64,000 nt of DNA, taken from the NCBI RefSeq assembly GCF_006334915.2, contig NZ_VDMA02000008.1:62001-126000 (forward strand). Direction: 5' to 3'. Below the pieces are notes generated by a model. The model did not search any database. It saw only the letters and a program-made list of their open reading frames with translations, and was not told where the DNA came from. Origin of the DNA: Microbispora catharanthi. GTDB taxonomy: Bacteria; Actinomycetota; Actinomycetes; Streptosporangiales; Streptosporangiaceae. The translations under genes and the position numbers were made by a program. Positions 1 through 8,886 of this stretch are shown here, one piece after another (the stretch's first letter is position 1; the number at the start of each line of letters is the position of its first letter).

Positions 1-354
1 CAGCACGCAGCCGTCGGTGGCGATGCCGCCGATGACCAGCCTGCGGCGGCCGGTGGCGCGCACCGCCTCGGCGAAGGCCGGGTCGAGGAAGGAGTTGAAC
101 GCCGTCGTGCGCTCGATCACCGGCCGATCCCCGATGACCTCCAGCAGTTCCGGATAGAGCGGGCCCGAGGGCTTGGACGCCTCGCCGTTGGTCACCACGA
201 GGCCGCTGCCGTACGACGTGGCGGTCTTGGCGAGGCCGACGACGTTGGCGAGGTGCTCGCGCAGGTCGTGCGAGCGCAGCAGGGTGGCGAAACCGACGGC
301 GTAGTCGACCAGGACCACGGTGGTGTCGTCGGGGGAAAGCGGAGCGAGGTTCAT
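1..354 (-). CDS. Cysteine hydrolase of the isochorismatase family (3' end cut by window)
   Basis: The gene runs off the left edge, so 118 N-terminal residues are visible. The start of the fold, VVLVDYAVGF with an Asp at residue 17, and the segment GGIATDGCVL with a Cys at residue 116 match the Asp and the nucleophilic Cys of the isochorismatase/nicotinamidase superfamily. These are cytosolic amide or ester hydrolases. The substrate cannot be told from the sequence. It is transcribed divergently from a TetR repressor across about 94 bp, a layout that usually means the repressor controls it. Confidence 0.75.
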   Translation of the reverse strand, partial: MNLAPLSPDDTTVVLVDYAVGFATLLRSHDLREHLANVVGLAKTATSYGSGLVVTNGEASKPSGPLYPELLEVIGDRPVIERTTAFNSFLDPAFAEAVRATGRRRLVIGGIATDGCVL

Positions 355-385
355 CGCGATCACTCCTGGTGTGCGAGGTCTTTAA

Positions 386-399
386 TGACCATGTGGTCA
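386..399. promoter_or_regulatory. Probable TetR operator between divergent genes
   Basis: TGACCA-TG-TGGTCA has perfect 6-bp arms. A second, slightly imperfect dyad, TGTCCACGTGTACA, lies at 426-439. Both sit between the cysteine hydrolase and the TetR gene. The second dyad overlaps an in-frame ATG at 425, which argues for the downstream start at 449. Binding by the neighbouring TetR protein is inferred. Confidence 0.5.
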
Positions 400-448
400 G
401 TAATGTACGCGCGCGTCGCCACTAATGTCCACGTGTACAGTAAGCGGC

Positions 449-1081
449 ATGGTGTCTGACGCGTCACAGGCCAATGCCACGGAGCCCACGCCCGCGAGGA
501 AGCGGGTGCGCGACCCCGAGGCACGACGAGCCGCCATCCTCGCCGCGGCACGCTCGGTCTTCGCCGAGCGGGGGTACGCCAAGGCGACCATCAGGGAGAT
601 CGCGCAGCGGGCCGGGGTGACCCACGGGCTTGTGGTCATGCACTTCTCGTCCAAGGAGCAGCTCTTCCTCGCCGCCGTGCCGGGGACGCGGGACCTCGCC
701 GACAGCGTCCAGGGAGACGCCGAGGGATTGGCCGGGCGAGTCGCGCACGCCTACGTCGCCCGCATGGAGTCGGCCGACAGCGCCGATCCCTTCATCGCCC
801 TCGTACGCAGCGCCGCCGGTGACCAGGAAGCCGCCAAGGCACTGCTGCGAGCCATGCGCGAGGAGAGCGTCTCCGCCTATCGCACCGTGCTCACCGGCCC
901 GGACGTCGCGCTGCGGGTCGACCTGCTCGGCGCGCACCTCATCGGGGTCACGTTCAGCCGGTACGTCCTGGCCGACGGTCCGATCGCGGCCATGCCGGCC
1001 GACGAGCTGACCCGCTACCTCACCATGACGCTCGACGGCATCCTGTTCGGCTCCACCGGAACGGTGCGCTCATCCTCCTGA
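449..1081 (+). CDS. TetR/AcrR family transcriptional repressor
   Basis: 210 residues from the ATG at 449. An in-frame ATG at 425 is possible but lies inside a probable operator. The N-terminal helix-turn-helix is clear (ILAAARSVFAERGYAKATIREIAQRAG, then VTHGLVVMHF), followed by an all-helical ligand domain with the usual TetR length. It probably represses itself and the divergent cysteine hydrolase through the dyads at 386-399 and 426-439. The inducer is unknown. Confidence 0.85.
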   Translation: MVSDASQANATEPTPARKRVRDPEARRAAILAAARSVFAERGYAKATIREIAQRAGVTHGLVVMHFSSKEQLFLAAVPGTRDLADSVQGDAEGLAGRVAHAYVARMESADSADPFIALVRSAAGDQEAAKALLRAMREESVSAYRTVLTGPDVALRVDLLGAHLIGVTFSRYVLADGPIAAMPADELTRYLTMTLDGILFGSTGTVRSSS

Positions 1082-1224
1082 TCGGGCCGGCGCCCCCGAT
1101 CACCTGCCGCGAGACGCGTGAGGATATGATCCGTCCACTCTTGCGGGCTTTGCGAGGAAAGGGCTGATTTGTCGCTCCACCACACGCCCCCGACCTCTCC
1201 TCGCAGGGTGACGGGCGTACGTCG

Positions 1225-2499
1225 ATGACGGACGAGACGCTGGCGCGCCTGCAGTTCGCGACGACGGCCGGCTTCCACTGGCTGTTCGTGATGCTCACCC
1301 TCGGCCTCGCCCCGCTGATCGCGGTGATGCACACCCGGCACGCCCTCGGCGGCGCACCGCTCATGGAGCGCATGACCCGGTTCTGGGGCCAGATCTACGT
1401 CGTGAACTACGTGCTGGGCATCGTCACCGGCCTGGTCATGGAGTTCCAGTTCGGGCTCGCCTGGAGCGGGCTGGCCGAGTACGCCGGCAACGTCTTCGGC
1501 GCCCCGCTCGCACTCGAGACGATCGTCGCCTTCTTCGCCGAGTCCACCTTCCTGGGCATGTGGATCTTCGGCTGGGGGAAGCTGCCCAAGGCGGTGCACG
1601 TCACGCTGATCTGGCTGGTCACCCTTACCGCGTACGCCTCGGCGTACTGGATCATGGTGGCCAACGGCTTCCTGCAGCACCCGGTGGGGCACGAGGTGCG
1701 CGGCGGCGTCGCCTACCTCACCGACTTCGGCGCCATGCTCACCAACCCCAACGCGATCAACGCGCTGGTGCACGCCGCCACCGCCGCGCTGATGACCGGT
1801 GGGGTGTTCGTGGCGGGGGTCAGCTCCTACCACTTCCTCAAGCGCACGGCGGAGCGGGAGTTCTTCCGCACGTCACTGCGGCTCGGCCTGTTCGTGGCCA
1901 CGCCCGCGGCGTTCGTGGCGCTCTACTACGGGTTCGTGCAGATCCCGACGCTCGTGGACACCCAGCCGATGAAGGCGGCGACCCTGCGGGGCCACGTCGA
2001 CGACGTCGGCTCCCTGCGGGTCGAGGACGTGCAGGCGCAACTGGCGCAGCGGTTCGGCGCGGGGGACTACCGGCCGCCCGCCTGGATCGCCACCGCCTTC
2101 GACGTCATGCAGGGCGTCGGCTATCTGATCTTCCTGCTGGTCGTCGTGGCCCTCGTCCTGCTCTACCGGGACTGGTATCTCCGGTTCCGCCCGGCGGCGT
2201 ACCTGATGCTGGTCGCGGTTCCCCTGCCCTTCGCCGCCGCGCTCGGCGGATGGCTGCTGCGCGAGGTGGGACGCCAGCCGTGGGCGGTGTACGGCGAGCT
2301 CACGACGGCCGCCGCACGGTCGCCCGTCGGCTCGATGACGGCGTCCCTGGTCCTGTTCTGCGGGGTGTTCCTCGCGCTGACGGTCGCCGACCTGGCGCTG
2401 ATCACCCGGTACGCCCGCCGCGGCCCGGCCGACACCGACCTCGGCGGCTCACCCGGCGACGGGCAGGCGGAGCGGGCCACCGCGTCGCTCGCCCTGTGA
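1225..2499 (+). CDS. cydA: Cytochrome bd-type quinol oxidase subunit I
   Basis: Membrane subunit that oxidises quinol and carries the haems of a bd-type terminal oxidase. The N-terminal segment LQFATTAGFHWLFVML contains the conserved haem-ligand His. GFLQHPVGHEV and GRQPWAVYG are hallmark CydA motifs. At 424 residues it is shorter than E. coli CydA (about 520), consistent with the short Q-loop, cyanide-insensitive-like subgroup. It is followed 13 bp later by cydB. No cydDC genes follow within the window. It probably supports respiration at low oxygen. Confidence 0.9.
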   Translation: MTDETLARLQFATTAGFHWLFVMLTLGLAPLIAVMHTRHALGGAPLMERMTRFWGQIYVVNYVLGIVTGLVMEFQFGLAWSGLAEYAGNVFGAPLALETIVAFFAESTFLGMWIFGWGKLPKAVHVTLIWLVTLTAYASAYWIMVANGFLQHPVGHEVRGGVAYLTDFGAMLTNPNAINALVHAATAALMTGGVFVAGVSSYHFLKRTAEREFFRTSLRLGLFVATPAAFVALYYGFVQIPTLVDTQPMKAATLRGHVDDVGSLRVEDVQAQLAQRFGAGDYRPPAWIATAFDVMQGVGYLIFLLVVVALVLLYRDWYLRFRPAAYLMLVAVPLPFAAALGGWLLREVGRQPWAVYGELTTAAARSPVGSMTASLVLFCGVFLALTVADLALITRYARRGPADTDLGGSPGDGQAERATASLAL

Positions 2500-2512
2500 A
2501 AGAGGAGCCCTC

Positions 2513-3526
2513 GTGACTCTCGAACTCCTGTGGCCGGCCCTGCTCGGGCTGCTGCTCGCCGGCTACTTCGTCCTGGCCGGTTTCGACTACGGCGTGCAGA
2601 TGCTCACCCCCCGGCTAGGCCGTGACGACCGCGAGCGGCGGGCGCTGCTCAACGCCTTCGGCCCGTTCTTCCTCGGCAACGAGGTCTGGCTGGTGGCCGC
2701 GGCCGGGGTGCTGTTCGGCGCCTTCCCCTTCCTGGAAGGGCGGCTGCTGTCCGGGATGTACTTCCTGTTCGCGGCGATCCTGGCCGGGATCGTCGTCGGC
2801 AACACCGCCGTTCAGTTGCGCAGCCGTCACCTGGGCGCCTCGGCACGCCGCCTCTGGGATGGGTTGATCTTCCTGGGCGGGCTGGTGCCCGCCGCGGGGT
2901 GGGGGCTCGTGGCCGGCCGCCTCCTCGCCGGGGTGCCGCTGAACGCCCGGAACGCCTTCTCGCTCGGACCGGCCGACCTCCTCCATCCCTTCGTGCTGCT
3001 GTGCGGCGCCACGACCACCGCGGTGTTCCTCGCGCACGGGGCATCCTTCCTGGCGTGGCGGACCGACGGCGAGCCGAGCGCGCGGGCGGCGGGGGCCGGT
3101 CGTCGGGCCCTGCTCGTGGCGGCCGTGGCGGCGACTGCCGTCCTCGTCACCGGCTTCCTCTCCTCGGCACGGCACGCCCTCGTCAACCCGTGGCCCGCCC
3201 TCGTGGCCGGCGCGGCCTTGGTGATCGTGCTCCTCGCGGGGGCGGCTCTGCTGCGCTCGGGCCGCACGGGCCGTGCTTTCGCCGCGACCTCGTGCGCGGC
3301 CGCCCTGCCCGTCGTCGCCCTCGGCGCGGGCCTGCACCCCTTCGTACTGGTCTCCTCCACCACCCCCGGCACCGGCCTGCGGCTGACCGAGGCGATGGCG
3401 GAGGCGGGCACCCTGCGACTGCTGGCGGGCTTCGCCGCGGTCATGGTGCCGCTGATGCTCCTTTCCCAGGTCTGGAACTGGTGGATGTTCCGCGACCGGG
3501 CCGGCCGTACGCCGACGTACCTGTAG
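2513..3526 (+). CDS. cydB: Cytochrome bd-type quinol oxidase subunit II
   Basis: 337 residues from a GTG preceded by AGAGGAG. It is a polytopic membrane protein with the family signatures VLAGFDYGVQ near the N-terminus and GPFFLGNEVWLV near residue 52. CydB pairs with CydA to form the oxidase core, and the genes lie 13 bp apart, so they are almost certainly co-transcribed. The C-terminus ends in a final helix and a short charged tail. No accessory cydX-like ORF was recognised after it. Confidence 0.9.
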   Translation: MTLELLWPALLGLLLAGYFVLAGFDYGVQMLTPRLGRDDRERRALLNAFGPFFLGNEVWLVAAAGVLFGAFPFLEGRLLSGMYFLFAAILAGIVVGNTAVQLRSRHLGASARRLWDGLIFLGGLVPAAGWGLVAGRLLAGVPLNARNAFSLGPADLLHPFVLLCGATTTAVFLAHGASFLAWRTDGEPSARAAGAGRRALLVAAVAATAVLVTGFLSSARHALVNPWPALVAGAALVIVLLAGAALLRSGRTGRAFAATSCAAALPVVALGAGLHPFVLVSSTTPGTGLRLTEAMAEAGTLRLLAGFAAVMVPLMLLSQVWNWWMFRDRAGRTPTYL

Positions 3527-3629
3527 CCGCTCCCACCAGCCGAGACCGATTCTTGACGAATGCCGGTCACTAGGATGGGTAGCCCGATGAGACGGTGGGC
3601 GGCCGGGACTGCCCGGGGATGGTGGCGCG

Positions 3630-4499
3630 GTGACCGTCAGTGCTGAGGTGCAGATCACGGATTTGGCGATCAACGATCACGCCTGCCTGACCTTCGGTGA
3701 GCCGGAAGAACTGCTCGACCTCACCGCGGCGTTCGTACGGGACGGACTGGCGGGAGGGCTGCGCGTCGTCTGGTTGTGCGAGGAGCCGCAGGGAGCGCTG
3801 GCCGAGCTGAACCGCCGCGGGATCGCCGTGCAGTCCGCCACCGCGAGCGGCCGGATGGACGTCGTCGCCTCTCAGGAGGGCCTGCTGTCCGGGCAGGTCT
3901 TCACGGTGGATCACGCGATGGGGTGGCTGAGCTCCCAGATGGAGCTGACCTCACACGAGGGCTACTCGGGGCTGCGGGTGGCCCTCGACATGGGCTGGGC
4001 GCTGCGGCCGGTCCACGGTGTGGAGCAGCTGCCCGCCTTCGAGGAGAAGATCGCGACGATCCTGTCGGACAGCAGCGTGTCGGTGTTGTGCCAGTACGAC
4101 CGGGAACGCTTCGACCCGGTCACCCTCGCCTCGGTCTCCCCGTTTCACACCCGGGCGGTCGCCGCGGCCACCTATCACGACGACCCGTTGCTGCGGATCT
4201 GCCGCCAGTACGCGCCACCCGGCATCCGGATGGCGGGACAGATCGACCGGGCGGCCGAGGACGCCCTGGCCATGGCGCTGAGCGAGGCGATCAGGACGGA
4301 CGGCCCCGTCACGATCAACATGGCCGAACTGTCCTTCATCGACCTCTCCTGCACCCGGACGATCATCGACGTGGCACGGAGCCTGGCCCCGGCCCGTACG
4401 GTCGTCCTGCGATGCAACCCCGCCATCGTGCCGCGGTTCGTGCTGCTCGGCGCTCAGGGCATTCCCGGGATCAGCCTGGTGACCGCGCATGAGCGATGA
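3630..4499 (+). CDS. MEDS (DcmR-like sensory) domain protein with C-terminal STAS domain
   Basis: 289 residues from a GTG start. The N-terminal ~190 residues fit the MEDS sensory domain (INDHACLTF, VVWLCEE, LRVALDMGWAL, VLCQYDRERF). The rest is STAS-like (PVTINMAELSFIDLSCTRTI). MEDS-STAS proteins are common in actinobacterial partner-switching circuits that control anti-sigma factors. Its 3' end overlaps the next gene, an HATPase-STAS protein, by 11 bp, so the two are probably translated together and act in one pathway. Confidence 0.8.
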   Translation: MTVSAEVQITDLAINDHACLTFGEPEELLDLTAAFVRDGLAGGLRVVWLCEEPQGALAELNRRGIAVQSATASGRMDVVASQEGLLSGQVFTVDHAMGWLSSQMELTSHEGYSGLRVALDMGWALRPVHGVEQLPAFEEKIATILSDSSVSVLCQYDRERFDPVTLASVSPFHTRAVAAATYHDDPLLRICRQYAPPGIRMAGQIDRAAEDALAMALSEAIRTDGPVTINMAELSFIDLSCTRTIIDVARSLAPARTVVLRCNPAIVPRFVLLGAQGIPGISLVTAHER

Positions 4500-5292
4500 C
4501 GCAACCGACCACGCCGCTCACGTCGCCTCGGGCTCCGGCAGTGGGAAGCGGAACGCCGGAACGCCGGTGCTGATCCTCGACCACTCGTTCGACCGCGGGT
4601 CGCTCTACCCCCTGAGGGAGACGCTGCAGGCACACGCCGTCCACGCCGGGCTTCCTCACGGACGGTCCGTGGACCTGGTCCTCACCGTCCACGAGCTCGC
4701 CACCAACGCGGTCTTCCACGGATCGGGAACCGGACAGGCGAGGATCTGGCAGCTCGACGGCGTGCTGCGGTGCGAGGTCGGCGACGCCGGCTCGTCCGGG
4801 CACGACGCCGCCGGATGGCCGGTCAGGCACGGGCACGGGCTGTGGCTCGCCCGCTACCTGTCGGACCGGTTCACGATCGACTCCGGCCCGGACGGCACCC
4901 TCGCCACGGCCGACTTCGCCCTCCCCGGGCCCGCGTCGCGCCGGTCCGCCACTCCACGGCTGCGCCGTCTCGAGTCGCACACCGTCCTGGAGCTGGACGG
5001 CGCTCTCGACGAGCAGGCGGCCCCCGAGATCACCGCGGCGGTCGGGGAGCTCGTCTCCGGCACACCGGCGCCGGGGCTGGTGATCGACCTTTCCGCGGTG
5101 ACCTACTGGGACAGCACCGGCATCACCGCACTGATCGTGGCGCAGCAGCGCGTGTCGGAGACGGCGGCGGGGATGCTGGTCCTGACCGGTCTCGCGGCCG
5201 AGTTCGCCGAGCGCCTCGACGCGCTCAGCCCGGTTCCGTTCACGACCCGCGAGACACCCGCCAAGGCGGTCCCCCTGTTTCCGCCCTCCTGA
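4489..5292 (+). CDS. Anti-sigma regulatory factor: HATPase_c domain fused to STAS domain
   Basis: 267 residues. Residues ~25-145 form a GHKL ATPase of the RsbW type: VLTVHELATNAVFHG is the N-box and HGHGLWLARYLSD the G2 region. Residues ~160-260 form a STAS domain (LVIDLSAVTYWDSTGITALI) whose Ser/Thr region resembles the phosphorylation site of antagonists. Fusing a kinase-like anti-sigma domain with an antagonist domain suggests self-contained switching. It overlaps the upstream MEDS-STAS gene by 11 bp. The target sigma factor is not in the window. Confidence 0.8.
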   Translation: MSDDATDHAAHVASGSGSGKRNAGTPVLILDHSFDRGSLYPLRETLQAHAVHAGLPHGRSVDLVLTVHELATNAVFHGSGTGQARIWQLDGVLRCEVGDAGSSGHDAAGWPVRHGHGLWLARYLSDRFTIDSGPDGTLATADFALPGPASRRSATPRLRRLESHTVLELDGALDEQAAPEITAAVGELVSGTPAPGLVIDLSAVTYWDSTGITALIVAQQRVSETAAGMLVLTGLAAEFAERLDALSPVPFTTRETPAKAVPLFPPS

Positions 5293-5346
5293 AGCACCCG
5301 CATGTGCTGAGATGCCCGATGGGTCGGACGAGACAGTTGATGGGCG

Positions 5347-6393
5347 TCACAGCTCGATGACGACCTTGACGTCCTCCGGCCCGGCGGTGAAGGCGTCGCG
5401 GAACGACTCCAGCGGCACCCTGCGGGTGATCAGCCGGTTCAGCCAGGCGAGATCGGCCTTGGCCAGGGCGTCGGCCGCGGCGGCGTAGTGGGCGAGGTTG
5501 GCGTTGACCGAGCCGATGAGCACGTCGTTCTCCAGCACGATCTCGCGGTTGAGGCTGCCCGCGTCGAGCGTGATCCGGCGCCCGGCCGAGGAGACGCCGG
5601 TGAGGCAGACGATGCCGTACGGCGCGGTGTTCGCGGCCACGGCGAAGATGACCGGTCCCGCGCCGGTCGCCTCGATGACCACGTCGGGGCGCACCTTCGC
5701 GGCGACCTCCCCGGCGTCTTCGCAGTGGTAGACCGCGCCGAGGTCCCGCACGAGGGCCGGTTTGGGGCCCTCCGTGACCCGGTCGAGGACGTGGACCTCC
5801 AGCCCGCGCTGCACGCCGAGCAACGCCGCGAGCAGGCCGATCGGCCCGGCGCCGGTGACCAGCGCGGTCTTCGGCGCGAACCAGGCCCGGGCGCCGACCT
5901 TCTCCACCTCGTCCCAGGCCTTGGCGACGACGCTGGTGGGTTCGAGGAGCATTCCGACGTCGGCCAGTCCGGGGTCGAGTCTGACGGCGTAGCCGGGCTC
6001 GACCACCCAGCTCCGGCTCGCGTATCCGTCCAACTCCTTGATGCCGCGCTCGGTGTAGCGGCCGTTGCGGCACATGTCGAACTGCCCGTGCGCGCAGGCG
6101 CCGCACGGCACCGGGTCGGGCCGCCGGACCACTCCGACCACCAGGTCCCCCGGGGCGAAGCCGCTGCCGGAAGGCGCCTGCCGCACCCTGCCCAGCGATT
6201 CGTGACCGATGACCAGGCGGTCGCGGCCGGGCGGGGCCCAGCCGTACTCCCCGGCGGCGATCTCCTTGTCGGTGCCGCACACGCCGACGGCGAGACCCTC
6301 GACGAGCAGGTCCCCCTCGCCCGGCTCGGGATCGGGGACCTCGGTGACGGCCAGGGAGTCCTTCTGCAGCGGAATGACGGTGAGAGCGCGCAT
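5347..6393 (-). CDS. Zinc-dependent glucose 1-dehydrogenase (MDR family)
   Basis: 348 residues of the medium-chain dehydrogenase family. The catalytic zinc region VGVCGTDKEIAAGEYG, GHESLGRV, the structural-zinc Cys cluster around CGACAHGQFDMC, and the nucleotide-binding stretch VTGAGPIGLLAALLG are all present in the order seen in archaeal-type glucose dehydrogenases. Its ATG shares one base with the stop of the upstream GH15 gene. The pair suggests that glucose released by the hydrolase is oxidised to gluconolactone. Substrate assignment is by family and context. Confidence 0.75.
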   Translation of the reverse strand: MRALTVIPLQKDSLAVTEVPDPEPGEGDLLVEGLAVGVCGTDKEIAAGEYGWAPPGRDRLVIGHESLGRVRQAPSGSGFAPGDLVVGVVRRPDPVPCGACAHGQFDMCRNGRYTERGIKELDGYASRSWVVEPGYAVRLDPGLADVGMLLEPTSVVAKAWDEVEKVGARAWFAPKTALVTGAGPIGLLAALLGVQRGLEVHVLDRVTEGPKPALVRDLGAVYHCEDAGEVAAKVRPDVVIEATGAGPVIFAVAANTAPYGIVCLTGVSSAGRRITLDAGSLNREIVLENDVLIGSVNANLAHYAAAADALAKADLAWLNRLITRRVPLESFRDAFTAGPEDVKVVIEL

Positions 6394-8210
6394 CAGCGCT
6401 CACCTCCAATGTGTTCGCGGCCGTGCGCGACGTGCTCAGCCGGCCGGGTGCCGGACAGGTGACGGGCGGCGTTCACGAGCCCGACGTGGCTGAACGCCTG
6501 CGGGGTGTTGCCGAGCTGCCGCCCGGTGACGGGGTCGTACTCCTCGCTCAGCAGGCCGAGGTCGTTACGGAGGCTCAGCAGGCGTTCGAACAGCTCGTAC
6601 GCCTCCCGGTGGCGGCCGATGCCGTACAAGGCGTCGGTGAGCCAGAACGTGCAGGTGACGAACGCCCCCTCGGTGCCGGGAAGGCCGTCCACGTTGCCGT
6701 CGGCCTGCGGCTGGTAACGCAGCAGGAACCCGTCGGAGCACAGCTCGCGTCGCACTGCCTCGACGGTGCCGGCCACCCGCGGGTCGTCCCAGGGCAAGAA
6801 CCCCACCCGGGGGATCAGCAGCAGGGCGGCGTCCAGCCCCTTGGAGCCGTAGAACTGGGTGAACGTGCCCCGCTCGGGATCGTAGCCGCGGTCGCAGACC
6901 TCGGCGTGGATCTTGTCGCGGGTGGCGCGCCACCGGTCCACCGGCCCGTCCAGGCCGAAGCGTTCGACGGCCTGCACGGCGCGGTCCAGGCCTGCCCACG
7001 CCATGACCTTGGAATGCACGAAGTGGCGGCGGTCACCGCGCACCTCCCACAGCCCGTTGTCAGGGTCGTCCCAGTGGCCTTCCAGGAAGTCCAGCAACGC
7101 CCGTTGCAGGTCCCACGCCTGCTCGTCGGCGTGGATGCCGGCCGTCCTGGCCAGGTGCAGCCCGTCGAGGACCTCGCCCCACACGTCGAGCTGGAACTGC
7201 CCGGACGCCGCGTTGCCCACCCGCACCGGAGCCGAGCCCTCGTAGCCGCCCAGCCAGTCGAGCCTGTATTCCGGCAGGCGGCGGGTGCCGTCGATGCCGT
7301 ACATGATCTGCAGGTCGGCCGGGTCTCCCGCCGCGGCCCGCAGCAGCCACTCCCGCCAGGCCCTGGCCTCGGCGACGAAGCCGGTGCCCAGCAGCGCCTG
7401 CAGCGTGAACGTCGCGTCGCGCAGCCAGCAGAACCGGTAGTCCCAGTTGCGCGGCCCGCCCGGCTGTTCCGGCAGCGAAGTGGTGACCGCGGCCACGATG
7501 CCGCCGGTCGGCGCGTAGGTCAGCGCCTTCAGCACGACCAGCGATCGGCGCACGGCATCCTCCCACCGGCCCTCGTATCGGAAGCCGCGCATCCACGACG
7601 TCCAGATCGCCTCCGTGTCGGCGAGGGCCTTCTCCGCGTCAACCGGACGCGGCATGCGCTCGTGCGAGGGCCTATAGGTCAGCACGAACGGCACCCGCTG
7701 CCCGGCAACCACCTCGAATTCAGCGTAGGTGGTCATGTCCTCGCCGCGGAGCGGCACCGGTGTCTTCAGCCAGGCGGCGTCCGGCCCGGCGACCGCCGCG
7801 AGCCGTCCGTCCTGGTGCCGCACCCAGGGCACGATGTGCCCGTAGTCGAACCGCAGCCGCAGCGCCGACCGCATCGGCACCCGTCCGCTGACGCCTTCCA
7901 CGACGCGCACCACGTCGGCTGCCTCACCACGTGGCGGCATCGCGTCGATCACGCGTACGGATCCCTCGGGGGTGTCCCACTCCGTCTCCAGGACGAGAGA
8001 GTCGCCGCGGTAGCGGCGGCGCGTGCAGAGCCCACCGGCCGCGGGGGCGAGGCGCCAGAACCCCGCCCGCTCGTCGCCCAGCAGGGCGGCGAAACAGGCG
8101 GGGGCGTCGAACCGGGGCAGGCACAACCAGTCGATCGACCCGTCGCGCCCCACCAACGCGGCCGTGTGCAGGTCGCCGAGCAGCCCGTAGTCCTCGATCC
8201 GCAATGCCAC
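6393..8210 (-). CDS. Glycoside hydrolase family 15 protein (glucoamylase/trehalase-like)
   Basis: 605 residues from a GTG at 8210 with GGAGGGGGAGG just upstream; the frame stays open further upstream but without a better site. The N-terminal β-domain opens with EDYGLLGDLHTAALVGRDG, typical of bacterial GH15 enzymes. The (α/α)6 barrel follows, with NWDYRFCWLRDATFTLQAL and the late LLSEEYDP motif holding the expected acidic catalytic residues. Bacterial members act as glucoamylases or trehalases. There is no signal peptide, so it is cytosolic and probably processes storage sugars. It is translationally coupled to a glucose dehydrogenase. Confidence 0.85.
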   Translation of the reverse strand: MALRIEDYGLLGDLHTAALVGRDGSIDWLCLPRFDAPACFAALLGDERAGFWRLAPAAGGLCTRRRYRGDSLVLETEWDTPEGSVRVIDAMPPRGEAADVVRVVEGVSGRVPMRSALRLRFDYGHIVPWVRHQDGRLAAVAGPDAAWLKTPVPLRGEDMTTYAEFEVVAGQRVPFVLTYRPSHERMPRPVDAEKALADTEAIWTSWMRGFRYEGRWEDAVRRSLVVLKALTYAPTGGIVAAVTTSLPEQPGGPRNWDYRFCWLRDATFTLQALLGTGFVAEARAWREWLLRAAAGDPADLQIMYGIDGTRRLPEYRLDWLGGYEGSAPVRVGNAASGQFQLDVWGEVLDGLHLARTAGIHADEQAWDLQRALLDFLEGHWDDPDNGLWEVRGDRRHFVHSKVMAWAGLDRAVQAVERFGLDGPVDRWRATRDKIHAEVCDRGYDPERGTFTQFYGSKGLDAALLLIPRVGFLPWDDPRVAGTVEAVRRELCSDGFLLRYQPQADGNVDGLPGTEGAFVTCTFWLTDALYGIGRHREAYELFERLLSLRNDLGLLSEEYDPVTGRQLGNTPQAFSHVGLVNAARHLSGTRPAEHVAHGREHIGGER

Positions 8211-8314
8211 CGCGCCTCCCCCTCCGGGGGTCGATCTCGCGAACAAGGGCCGCGCTACCCGAGCAAACGGAACGTATGCACAGTGCAAAGAACCGTCGTG
8301 CAGGCTCCGCGGCC

Positions 8315-8334
8315 TACCCACCTTTTTGTGGGTA
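8315..8334. terminator. Hairpin with T-rich loop between HxlR gene and GH15 operon
   Basis: TACCCAC-CTTTTT-GTGGGTA forms a 7-bp stem. It lies 92 bp after the stop of the HxlR gene on the minus strand and could end that transcript. No T-tract follows the stem, so the assignment is weak. Confidence 0.3.
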
Positions 8335-8425
8335 CTTGTCGGCCGAGCCTGAGCGGCGTGAAGCTTGGTTCCGGGCGGCCGGAAGGCCGCCGGATTCCAG
8401 GGGGAACGGGGGTGACGGCGGTGTG

Positions 8426-8836
8426 TCAGGAGACAGAAAGGGGCCCTGCCTGCGCATCCCCGGCCGACGTCTCCTGGGCCGGTGTCTCCTGGGCCGGTGT
8501 CTCCTGGGCCAGCTTCTCCAGGCGGCGATGTCCCCAGTCGGACAGGGGCGCCAGCGCCTCGGACAGCTCACGGCCGAAATCGGTCAGTGAGTACACGGTC
8601 TTCAACGGACGGCCGTCGTGCACCTCACGGTGCACCAGCCCGTCGGCCTCCATCTCCCGGAGCGTCTGAGTCAGCACCTTCTCGGTGAGGCCCGGCAGCC
8701 GCCGGACCAGTTCGCCGGGACGACGCGGAGCGGTTTCCAGGAGCCAGAGCAGGATCGTCTTCCACTTGCCGTCGATCACGGCGATCGCGGCGGTGACCCC
8801 GCAGACGTTCAGGTCCCTGGCACGGCCACGCGTCAT
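8426..8836 (-). CDS. HxlR family winged-helix transcriptional regulator
   Basis: 136 residues from the ATG at 8836 (an in-frame ATG at 8872 is possible but sits against the divergent gene). The HxlR core is clear: IDGKWKTILLWLL, RRPGELVRRLPGLTEKVLTQ and LREMEADGLVHREV form the winged helix, and LTDFGRELSEAL ends the domain. The C-terminus carries three tandem AQETPA-type repeats encoded by 15-bp units at 8469-8513. It is divergent from an NADPH-dependent reductase, which it probably regulates. Confidence 0.85.
   Translation of the reverse strand: MTRGRARDLNVCGVTAAIAVIDGKWKTILLWLLETAPRRPGELVRRLPGLTEKVLTQTLREMEADGLVHREVHDGRPLKTVYSLTDFGRELSEALAPLSDWGHRRLEKLAQETPAQETPAQETSAGDAQAGPLSVS
8469..8513. 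repeat. Coding minisatellite, three 15-bp units
   Basis: The unit GTCTCCTGGGCCGGT is repeated three times head to tail, the last copy with changes at its end. It encodes the low-complexity C-terminal tail of the HxlR regulator in frame, so copy-number changes would not shift the frame. Confidence 0.85.
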
Positions 8837-8886
8837 TTTTCCATCCCGTTCAGCGCCATCGCTGTCATGCACGAAGGAGTTGAGAC

